NCBI GenBank assembly: GCA_011375275.1 | Contig: DRLW01000021.1 | Span: forward strand, 1-7,776 | From: Bacteroidota bacterium | GTDB lineage: Bacteria > Zhuqueibacterota > Zhuqueibacteria > Zhuqueibacterales > Geothermadaptataceae | Direction: 5' to 3' | DNA: 7,776 nt | Shown: positions 1 to 7,400 of the stretch, piece by piece | Layout of the letters: each line of letters starts with the position of its first letter | Position numbering within the stretch: position 1 is the first letter of the stretch | The notes under the pieces: generated by a model | Databases searched by the model: none | The model's input: only the letters and a program-made list of their open reading frames with translations | Told to the model about the DNA's origin: nothing | Program-made: the position numbers and the translations under genes

Positions 1-177
1 AATAACTATTCGCGTATTTTTCATGGCACAGCCGTTGCGTTAGGTGCCGGCGACCGCGGGAAAAAACAAAAACGTTACACATGCCATCCTGCCCTGTTCG
101 CTGAGTCATGCTGAACGACAGGCCAGCGGGATAGCTGGAAACGTTCTGAGTCGTGAATTTCAGACCATCTATCATTC

Positions 178-185
178 AAGGAGAG
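178..185 (+). promoter_or_regulatory. Shine-Dalgarno site of the lipoprotein gene
   Basis: AAGGAGAG lies seven bases before the ATG at 193 and fixes that start. A nearer ATG at 188 opens a frame that stops after two codons (ATG ACA TGA), so it cannot be the start of the long gene. The strong site shows that this organism does use Shine-Dalgarno initiation, which matters for the contrast with serS. Confidence 0.85.
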
Positions 186-192
186 TAATGAC

Positions 193-1236
193 ATGAAAAC
201 CATCAAAATCCCTGCACTGTTTGTCGCCCTGTTGCTGGGCGTGAGCTTTTCCGCTTGCGACAAAACCCCGGCTACCCCGGACCAGGAAACCACCATCGAA
301 GAGGAGATCAATCTGGATATGGAATATGGCGGGCTCGATACCAGCGATGAGGCCCCCGGTTTCGGTGATCCGGCGATGATCAACGATTTTTCTGAAGATC
401 AGGATGTGAACGAACCGGTCTCCACCGACGCCGAGACCGTAGCTGATATGGATGACGAGACGATTCCGGCATATTTCGTACGGGTCACATGGGGGCAGCT
501 CGAGGGCGACTCCACCATCAGCGAAAAAACGGATTTCAGCGGATTCGCTGAGCTGAACAAAGGCACTCTCGCTGTGCTGAAAACCATCCGGTTCGAGGAC
601 AGCGATCATCTGAACCTGCCGCGCGAAAGCCGCCAGCGTGTCGATTTTACTTCGATCGTATCCGTTCACTATGACGGAATCCTGCTGGCTGTTATCGACA
701 ATGATGACAGCACGGATGCCGAGGGCACGCTGACCCTGAGTATGGGTTCCTGGTCGCGCACGTTTACTTTTGCCGAACTCGATTCTGCTGAGTACATCGA
801 GGAAGTTGACGCGCTCGGCAATGAGGTCTCCATCGTCAGCCGCTCGCGGGAAGTACGCCCCTTTGCCGGTGGTTTCCTTTCCGGTCATTGGATCACCGAT
901 GGCAACGGACGCGGTAAATTCAAAGGCCGCTGGATCAACAGCATGGGCACCAACGCCGGCCACCTTAAGGGAGCATTCGGCACCAATAAGCGTGGCGTCA
1001 AGGTCGCTTTCGGTAAATACATCAACATCGACGGTTCCTTCGGCGGCCTGCTCGCCGGTGAGTGGGGATACCGCGGTGCGGGCAGAAATCATGGCTGGTT
1101 CAACGGTCGCTGGGTCGATCAAGACCGCGTCACCCGGGGCAGCTTTAAAACCGTCTGGAAGACAGGCCGGCCCGGCAGCGGTCGCGGCTTCTTCCACGGG
1201 CGTTGGATGAAAAAAGAAACCAGCACCGGCGAATAA
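193..1236 (+). CDS. Lipoprotein with C-terminal G-x-F-x-G-x-W repeat array, function unknown
   Basis: The product is 347 residues and I do not recognise its family. A Lys-containing N-terminus and a hydrophobic stretch lead to FSAC, with the lipidated Cys at residue 22, so it should be a membrane-anchored envelope lipoprotein. Asp follows the Cys. Residues 25-96 form a low-complexity acidic tether with 22 Asp/Glu and no Lys/Arg. Residues 94-220 alternate hydrophobic and polar residues and look like a beta-rich globular domain. Residues 226-338 hold eight repeats of about 15 residues, each centred on G-x-[FL]-x-G-x-[WFY]; this part is basic (21 Lys/Arg against 7 Asp/Glu). The ATG at 193 has a strong Shine-Dalgarno site, and a terminator follows 19 bases after the TAA, so the gene is probably monocistronic. 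No catalytic motif is visible. A structural, surface-binding or adhesive role is only inference. MORN-type repeats were considered, but the period and consensus differ. Confidence 0.85.
   Translation: MKTIKIPALFVALLLGVSFSACDKTPATPDQETTIEEEINLDMEYGGLDTSDEAPGFGDPAMINDFSEDQDVNEPVSTDAETVADMDDETIPAYFVRVTWGQLEGDSTISEKTDFSGFAELNKGTLAVLKTIRFEDSDHLNLPRESRQRVDFTSIVSVHYDGILLAVIDNDDSTDAEGTLTLSMGSWSRTFTFAELDSAEYIEEVDALGNEVSIVSRSREVRPFAGGFLSGHWITDGNGRGKFKGRWINSMGTNAGHLKGAFGTNKRGVKVAFGKYINIDGSFGGLLAGEWGYRGAGRNHGWFNGRWVDQDRVTRGSFKTVWKTGRPGSGRGFFHGRWMKKETSTGE
868..1209 (+). repeat. Eight tandem ~15-residue aromatic/Gly repeats inside the lipoprotein
   Basis: The repeat core ends in an aromatic residue at W233, W247, F262, Y276, W291, W307, W322 and W338, giving spacings of 14, 15, 14, 15, 16, 15 and 16. 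The clearest units are GKFKGRW (241-247), GWFNGRW (301-307) and GFFHGRW (332-338). Others are degenerate: GHLKGAF (256-262), AFGKY (272-276), LAGEW (287-291) and GSFKTVW (316-322). Between cores lie turn-rich linkers with Gly, Asn and Asp. The regular period suggests one beta strand plus turn per repeat in a repeat fold; that is inference. Confidence 0.8.
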
Positions 1237-1255
1237 ACCCTTTCTCTTCTCCTCG

Positions 1256-1295
1256 CACCCCTGTACAGGCCCGGCCTGTGCAGGGGTGTTTTTTT
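1256..1295 (+). terminator. Rho-independent terminator after the lipoprotein gene
   Basis: A 15-base-pair stem (1256-1270 with 1274-1288) contains a single G-U wobble and a three-base CCG loop. Seven T residues follow immediately (1289-1295). It starts 19 bases after the TAA at 1234-1236. It should isolate the lipoprotein transcript from serS. Confidence 0.95.
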
Positions 1296-1401
1296 CTTGC
1301 CTTCAAACACCTTTCCGCGCACACTCTGCGAATAAAGATTCACTTGCATTTCATCATGCTTCTACCTATTTTGCAAAAATTTTTCTCACCGTATCTCACA
1401 C

Positions 1402-1407
1402 TATAAT
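1402..1407 (+). promoter_or_regulatory. Probable -10 box of the serS promoter
   Basis: A perfect TATAAT sits in the AT-rich spacer between the upstream terminator and serS. No good -35 hexamer lies 16-18 bases upstream; the T-rich stretch near 1380-1386 is a poor match, and TTGCAA at 1371-1376 is 25 bases away. If this box is used, transcription would begin near 1413-1415, leaving only about 7-9 bases of leader before the ATG at 1422. The upstream terminator means serS needs a promoter here or nearby. Confidence 0.5.
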
Positions 1408-1421
1408 AAAGAACTTGCGCC

Positions 1422-2690
1422 ATGTTTGACTTGAAATTTATCCGCGAAAATTTCGATCGGATCGAGAAAGCGGTCAAAGATCGCCACGACTCCATCGACC
1501 TGTCTGTTTTTAAACCTTTGGATGAGAAACGCCGCTCCCTGCTCAGCGAGGTCGAGCGCCTGAAAGCACTGCGCAACAAAGTCTCGCAAGAGATTGCTGC
1601 CATCAAAAAAAACAAAGGCGATGCCACTGCGAAGATCGCCGAAATGCGTGAGGTCGGGGAAAAAATTAAAGCGCTTGATGAAAGCGTCAGGCAGGTGGAG
1701 CAGGAGCTGTACGAATTCCAGGTACGCCTGCCTAACATTCCCCAGGAGGACGTTCCGGTCGGCGACAGCGAAGCGGATAACCTCGTCGTCAAAAGCTGGG
1801 GAGAAAAAACCGAGCTCGACTTTGAGCCCAAAGCACATTGGGATATCGCGGAACAGCTCGGGCTGATCGACTTCGGGCGCGGAGCCAAGGTTGCCGGTTC
1901 TTCTTTCGTAACCTTCACCGGTAAGGGCGCCCGGCTGGCGCGTGCGCTGATCAATTTCATGCTCGATCTGCACACCGAACAGCATGGCTACACCGAAATT
2001 TCTCCTCCCTTCGTCGTCAACCGGCAGACCATGTTCGGCACCGGGCAGTTGCCGAAATTCGAGGAAGACCTGTACCGTGTCGATGAGGATGATCTCTTTC
2101 TCATCCCGACAGCCGAGGTGCCGGTGACCAACCTGCTGGCCAATGAAGTGCTCCAGGGCGACAACCTGCCCATCTACTATACGGCGTACACACCCTGCTT
2201 CCGCCGCGAGGCTGGCGCACATGGCAAAGACACCCGCGGGTTGATGCGCCTGCACCAGTTCGACAAGGTGGAGATGGTCAAATTCGTTGCCCCGGAAACC
2301 AGCCGCGACGAACACGAAAAGCTGTTAGGCAATGCCGAGGCCGTCCTGCAGGCTCTCGAACTGCCGTACCGCGTGCTCAATCTCTGCACGGCTGACATCG
2401 GCTTCAGCGCGGCAAAGTGCTATGACCTCGAGGTTTGGGCAGCCGGCGTCGGCCAGTGGCTCGAGGTTTCGTCCTGCAGCAACTTCGAAGCCTTTCAGGC
2501 CCGGCGCGCGAATATCCGCTTCCGCCGCAAACAGGGCGAAAAGCCTGAGTACGTACATACGCTCAACTCCTCCGGCCTGGCCCTGCCACGCACCATCATC
2601 GCCATCCTGGAAAACTACCAGACCGATGAGGGTACTGTGGTCGTCCCGAAAGTGTTGCGTCCCTATCTTGGGATGGATATCTTGAAATAA
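1422..2690 (+). CDS. serS: Seryl-tRNA synthetase
   Basis: This cytoplasmic class II aminoacyl-tRNA synthetase activates serine with ATP and charges tRNA-Ser; in most bacteria it also charges tRNA-Sec where present. The 422-residue length is normal. Residues 1-105 form the typical helical coiled-coil tRNA-binding arm, ending in the family's LPNIPQEDVPVG segment. The core follows: motif 1 around 170-205, the serine-binding TAEVP segment at 230-234, motif 2 at 260-285 (FRREAGAHGKDTRG, then HQFDKVEM), the SSCSNFEAFQARR segment at 350-362, and motif 3 at 381-400 with Arg390. Motif 3 reads NSSGLALPRT rather than the NGSGLAVGRT common in many bacteria. The N-terminus MFDLKFIREN fits the family start well. 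No Shine-Dalgarno site precedes the ATG. The antiporter gene follows after 120 bases, with no clear terminator between, so co-transcription is possible. Confidence 0.98.
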   Translation: MFDLKFIRENFDRIEKAVKDRHDSIDLSVFKPLDEKRRSLLSEVERLKALRNKVSQEIAAIKKNKGDATAKIAEMREVGEKIKALDESVRQVEQELYEFQVRLPNIPQEDVPVGDSEADNLVVKSWGEKTELDFEPKAHWDIAEQLGLIDFGRGAKVAGSSFVTFTGKGARLARALINFMLDLHTEQHGYTEISPPFVVNRQTMFGTGQLPKFEEDLYRVDEDDLFLIPTAEVPVTNLLANEVLQGDNLPIYYTAYTPCFRREAGAHGKDTRGLMRLHQFDKVEMVKFVAPETSRDEHEKLLGNAEAVLQALELPYRVLNLCTADIGFSAAKCYDLEVWAAGVGQWLEVSSCSNFEAFQARRANIRFRRKQGEKPEYVHTLNSSGLALPRTIIAILENYQTDEGTVVVPKVLRPYLGMDILK

Positions 2691-2798
2691 GCGGCTTCCG
2701 GGATTTCTTATTCAGCCAGACATGCGACGCCTGCCCCTGGACTGTTTCGTACCAGTCTCCGGAATTGGACTTATTCCTCGCCGCAACCGAATCTGAAC

Positions 2799-2803
2799 AG
2801 GAG
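2799..2803 (+). promoter_or_regulatory. Shine-Dalgarno site that sets the GTG start of the antiporter
   Basis: AGGAG is placed seven bases before GTG at 2811. The first in-frame ATG is 25 codons later, inside the first hydrophobic helix, and has no comparable site. The GTG is therefore the better start. Confidence 0.75.
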
Positions 2804-2810
2804 ACCTCCA

Positions 2811-4328
2811 GTGAGCTCGGGAAAAACGGCACGACTTTCGACCCTTCTGGCCACGGCAACTGTCATCAGCATCGCCGGCGGGCTGATGGCTTTTACCTCA
2901 GAAACCACACAAGCAGGCGGCACCTCCGGCTGGCTTTCACTGCTGCCGCCGGTACTGGCCATCGTACTCGCCATCTATACCAAACAGGTTTTCCTCTCCC
3001 TGTTCGCCGGTATCTGGATCGGCTGGACAATTCTCGCTGGTGGCAATCCCCTCATCGGCCTGCGTGATGCTCTGGATGCCTGCATCGCTGTCTTTCAGGA
3101 TGCCGGCAACACACGCGTCATCGCCTTCAGCGCACTCGTCGGCGCGCTGATCGCCTTTACCCAGCACTCCGGTGGTGTCCAGGGCTTCATCGAATGGATC
3201 AACCGGCGCAACCTGGTCACCACACGCCGCCAGGCCGGCCTGATGGCCTGGGGCATCGGTGTGCTCGTCTTCGTTGAGTCATCGATCACCGCGCTGGTCA
3301 ACGGAGCTGTCTGCCGGCCGGTCTTCGACCGCATGAAAATATCGCGCGAAAAACTCGCCTATTTCTGTGATTCCACCTCAGCACCGGTCTGCATCCTCAT
3401 CCCTCTGAACGCGTGGGGGGCGTTCATCATCTCTCTGCTGGCGGAGCAGGGGTATGAGAACAGCGTCAGCATGCTGGTCAGCACCATGCCGTTCAATTTT
3501 TATGCGCTTCTGGCTCTTGCATTCACATTCTACATCGCCTGGACCGGCCGTGACTTCGGCCCGATGGCAGCGGCTGAGAAACGCGCCCGCGAGCTCGGAC
3601 AGGTTCTCAGGCCCGGCGCCGAGCCACTGATTGCCCGGGAAGTCGCTAACATGGGTGCCAAAGAAGGCCTGCCGCAGCGGGCTGTCAATTTCATTCTGCC
3701 GGTGGCCGTCATGGTGATCATGATGCCCATCGGCCTGTTCATCACCGGCGATGGCAATATGATGAACGGCAGCGGCTCTACCTCGGTTTTCTGGGCTGTA
3801 CTCACAGCCACCAGCGTGGCCGCCGTCATGTATATGTGGCAAAAACTCTTCTCACTGCATGAGATCACGGAACTGTTCTTCAAGGGCTTTGGCGGGCTTA
3901 TCCCTCTCGCCCTGCTGATGGTGCTGGCCTTTGCTATCGGCGATACCTGCAAAGAGCTGGGAACCGGGCCCTTTGTCGCCGGCCTGGCAACGAACTTTCT
4001 GCACCCGATGCTGGCTCCGGCCCTGCTCTTCGTCATCGCCGGGTTTATCGCCTTCTCTACCGGCACATCATGGGGCACATTCGCGATCATGATCCCGATC
4101 GCCGTCCCCATGGCTCAGAGCCTGGCCATCTCCGAGCCACTGGCCATCGCAGCCGTGCTCAGCGGTGGAATTTTCGGCGATCACTGCTCCCCCATTTCGG
4201 ACACCACGATCATCTCCTCCATGGCCTCAGCATCGGACCATATCGACCATGTCAACACACAGCTTCCGTACGCACTCAGCGTCGGTGCTGTGAGTGTTCT
4301 GCTCTATCTGCTCTTCGGCGCACTCTGA
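2811..4328 (+). CDS. NhaC-family Na+/H+ antiporter
   Basis: This 505-residue inner-membrane protein belongs to the NhaC-type antiporter family (Pfam Na_H_antiporter), whose members exchange sodium for protons or, as in MleN, couple this exchange to organic anions. About twelve or more hydrophobic segments are visible, among them 41-57, 58-75, 103-118, 143-165, 190-212, 228-244, 292-312, 325-343, 360-378, 402-416 and 486-504. Diagnostic family stretches are STGTSWGTFAIMIPIAVPMA (416-435) and GGIFGDHCSPISDTT (452-466), followed by SDHIDHVNTQLPYAL (475-489). A charged loop at 246-290 is probably cytoplasmic. An extra N-terminal hydrophobic segment (about 11-28), followed by a polar STETTQ-like stretch, could be a cleaved signal peptide or an added helix. 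The start is GTG with a clear Shine-Dalgarno site. Exact substrate cannot be read from sequence: Na+/H+ exchange is most likely, Na+-lactate/malate exchange possible. Confidence 0.92.
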   Translation: MSSGKTARLSTLLATATVISIAGGLMAFTSETTQAGGTSGWLSLLPPVLAIVLAIYTKQVFLSLFAGIWIGWTILAGGNPLIGLRDALDACIAVFQDAGNTRVIAFSALVGALIAFTQHSGGVQGFIEWINRRNLVTTRRQAGLMAWGIGVLVFVESSITALVNGAVCRPVFDRMKISREKLAYFCDSTSAPVCILIPLNAWGAFIISLLAEQGYENSVSMLVSTMPFNFYALLALAFTFYIAWTGRDFGPMAAAEKRARELGQVLRPGAEPLIAREVANMGAKEGLPQRAVNFILPVAVMVIMMPIGLFITGDGNMMNGSGSTSVFWAVLTATSVAAVMYMWQKLFSLHEITELFFKGFGGLIPLALLMVLAFAIGDTCKELGTGPFVAGLATNFLHPMLAPALLFVIAGFIAFSTGTSWGTFAIMIPIAVPMAQSLAISEPLAIAAVLSGGIFGDHCSPISDTTIISSMASASDHIDHVNTQLPYALSVGAVSVLLYLLFGAL

Positions 4329-4405
4329 TCCCCTGCCATCATGCGGCCGCGATAGTGACCCGGCCCTGAAAAGCCAGCCGGTGCAATTCATTCATGGAAT
4401 CGCGC

Positions 4406-4440
4406 AAAAAAAACGCCGGGCACTTTCCAGTACCCGGCGC
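4406..4440 (-). terminator. Rho-independent terminator of the minus-strand T9SS cargo gene
   Basis: Read on the minus strand, a seven-base-pair GC stem (4439-4433 with 4420-4414) is followed inward by a C/A mismatch, three more pairs and a four-base loop. Eight T residues (4413-4406) come directly after. The stem begins about 30 bases past the TAA of the minus-strand gene (4472-4470). On the plus strand the hairpin lacks a U tract, so it is not a canonical terminator for the antiporter gene that converges on it. Confidence 0.92.
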
Positions 4441-4469
4441 TCCATGAGAACTCCCCAGCCCTGTTTGTC

Positions 4470-7400
4470 TTACCGCAACAGCATCAGTTTTTTCGATATC
4501 GTCTGTACCGTGCCGTTTTCAAACTCGGCTCGCAGTTTGTAAAAATACACCCCGCTGGCCAGCCTTTGCGGCTGCCACAAGACTTCATAGCCGCCGGCAT
4601 CCTGCCTGGAGTCGATCAGGACTTCGATGCGCTGGCCAAGGACATTATAGATGGCCAGTTTCACTCTCGCTGCCATCGGCAGGGTATAGTGAATCCGCGT
4701 CGATGGGTTGAACGGGTTGGGATAGTTCTGGTCCAGCTCGAGGCTGTGCGGCAGGTTATCTCCTGCCTGTGACACCCCGGTTGTCACCGCCGGCTCTTCC
4801 TCTATTTCATAGAATCCCGAAGACGAGCCCATGGTCAGATCATCATACAGCAAGGCATGGGTCAGCTCACCGGGATAGCCGCGGAACAGGGTCGTGGCTG
4901 TATCGGCAGCGGCGTCATAGACCAAGATATCACGACGGATTGCGAAATAGACACTGTCTGCGTTATTTTTGTTGATCGCGACAGCTTCAAACGCGCCTTC
5001 GCGCGGCCCGATGGCTGCCATGCTGATCGATTCCAACGTATGACCGCCGTCAAATGAACGCACGATGGCGTTGCTCAGGTTTTCACCACAGGCGAGATAG
5101 AGGGTATCCAGACTTCCCTGCTTGACGGCCAGCTCATTCACTGGCAGCGGATACGGCGCCGGATTGAACGTACCGTTCGGAGCCAGGGCTGTCCGCGTCC
5201 AGGTGGCGCCCCAGTCGAGAGATTTGAACACAGCACCTGAATCCACCGATACCCCTGCAGGCCCTCTCACCACGCCACCGCCGCCGGCAAACAGCACCAG
5301 AGAATCCTGCGCAGCATTCCACGCTGCCACCACGGTGCGGTAGCTGTATGTACCCGCCTGCGCCATCACAGCCCAGGTTTTGCCGCCGTCCGTGCTCAAC
5401 AGCAGAGCGCCATACAACGTGCGCTCACAATAGGCCGCTGCGATCACGCTGTCGCTGGTGATAAAGCTGATCTGGCCGATGCGGCCGCCCTGGCTTTTGA
5501 ACAGAGGTTCATCCAACCCGCTGACAGCGCCATAGGCCGTTGCGCTCCAATCTTCATTATCAAAGCCGCCATTTTCCGTCACAAAAATACCGTTTCCATT
5601 GGCTGCAACCACATGGCTGGTATTCTCTGGATCGATGGCGATCGCCGTGAAGGCTGTATTACCGCCATTGGGCGGATTGATGGGATAGTTGCCATAAGGC
5701 GGTGCCCATTTTGCCGTACTGGTCAGAGTCGTATCGGTAAATTTTGAGGTGTACGCGATACCGACACTCGTCGCCAGATAGACCTTGTCCATCTCATTCG
5801 GCACCTGGGCGATATCCCAGATCGTGATGCCTTCCATACCGGTCGGAACAAATGCGTAAGAACCCTCGAGCCCATCAGTCGATCGCGCCGGCGCGCCATC
5901 TCCCTGGCTGAAATACACATCCGTCCCCGGGATATGGCCGAGGGCAGCGTTGGCTGCGGAAACACGTGTGGAGGCCGGATCATTCAACGGCACAAACTTC
6001 TGCCAGGAGTCTCCGAGGTCATCGGAATATTCATCCGCGCCGACGAGGAAGAGGCGCAGATTATCCGGCCCGGGATATGCCGGGTCCTGGTACAGGGTTA
6101 CCGAGGGAGCGAGAAAGCCTGCACCGGACAGCTCATAAACCCGCGTCCAGGTGTCACCGGCATCGTAGGAGCGATACACACCGTTCATCGCCTGGTTCGC
6201 CGGCGAAACTGCAGAGACCCAGAGCGTATCACCCGCTTCCGGGTGCACGGCAAGGGACATCACTGCTTCGGCTGTATCACTGCCCAACGTGACGAAAAGC
6301 TGGGTGAATGTTTCGCCATCTTCCGTACGGTAAAAGCCGCCACCGCCCGGGTTGAACCCTGCACCGACGATGACATAGAAGCTGGCTCCGGTGCTGTCAT
6401 CCGCACGTACGCCCAGCTCTTTGACGCTGGTCTCCTCACCGGGAACACCGGCCGGCGGAACCTGGCTGATATCCCAGGTGTTGCCGGCATCCGTCGTGCG
6501 AAAGACATACTCGCCTGCGCCCACAAGTGCCAGCGGGCCGCGCGCTGCCAGCGATGCGATATTCATCGGGCCCGGGTTCATGCTGTTGCCGAATTCGGCG
6601 CGCAGCAGATTGCCGGCCATATAGGGATCGAGCAGCGTGCGCCAGTTCATGCCATCTTCGGAAACCTGGCTGCCGGTCAGCGTACCGGCTTCCTGGCTGG
6701 TTCGGGCATAGCTGTAGCCTTCCGAAGACTCGACCTGCATCGCCCTGCCGCCAAATCCGCGCACCGAGCTACCGGTGATAAATTCCAGCGAATCGGTCTC
6801 AAAAGCCGGCATCCAGGTCAGCCCGCTGTCTGCGGAGATGAAAACAGACTGCGGTGCAGCGACTGCTGCGATAACAATACCGTTGACTTCATCAAAAGCC
6901 ATATCGAGAACCTGGCCACCATACAAGCCGAGGTTTTTCCGGCCTTCCACGCCGGTTGCCACGGGCGGTGGTGGCGGGGGAGGCGGCCCTTCGCCCCTGG
7001 CGTCGCCGAGCTTGATTCTCCCCGGACGCACCATATCCGGGCCTTCCTCGCGCTCTGCTCCCGCCAGGGTCAGGAATACACGCATCGGCTCGATCATGAT
7101 CATAGCATCTGCAGGGGCTGATGCATCGACCCGGCCGGCCAGGGTGAAAAGAACATCCCCGGGCGCTGCATGCGAGAGAGAAGAATCAGCCGGGGCCTGC
7201 AGATCGATGGCAAGAGAATCAGCACCAGACATAACATCCAGCGTCCAGCCCGCGAGGCGTTCAGCCAGTTTATGACCGCTGCTATCCCATGTAACGTAGG
7301 GCGGAACGACGCGAAACTCAGCCCGGATCCGGCTCAGTTGTGAGTCCGCAGGAATCGGCTGCAGAATGACAAAATCGATGTTAAAAACAGAGTCCGGTGC

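Noticed and set aside
123..138. Small hairpin CCAGC/GCTGG in the lipoprotein leader
   Set aside because: Five base pairs with no associated signal; expected by chance in GC-rich DNA.
1..177. Search for an upstream gene end, promoter or riboswitch
   Set aside because: Only an A-rich tract (61-72) stands out. A TATCAT at 170-175 has no convincing -35 and sits too close to the ribosome site.
172..1197. 341-codon minus-strand ORF covering almost all of the lipoprotein gene
   Set aside because: The plus strand has a Shine-Dalgarno site, a lipobox, protein repeats and a matching terminator. The antisense frame is codon-aligned and explained by avoidance of TTA, CTA and TCA codons.
1401..2315. 304-codon ORF antisense to serS, reminiscent of the Rodin-Ohno sense/antisense synthetase idea
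   Set aside because: It shares the same codon alignment as the other shadows, and I see no class I HIGH or KMSKS motif in its translation.
2739..2760. Inverted repeat in the serS-antiporter gap (GGACTG with CAGTCT)
   Set aside because: The stem is only six pairs with a G-U pair, has an eight-base loop and no T tract, so it is not a credible terminator.
4361..4385. Possible antiporter terminator formed by CCGGC and GCCGG
   Set aside because: A five-pair stem with a 12-base loop and no following T run.
5934..7121. 395-codon plus-strand ORF opposite the T9SS cargo gene
   Set aside because: It is codon-aligned with a well-supported minus-strand gene with recognisable domains, has no ribosome site I can see, and its translation is rich in Arg, Cys and Gly without domain motifs.
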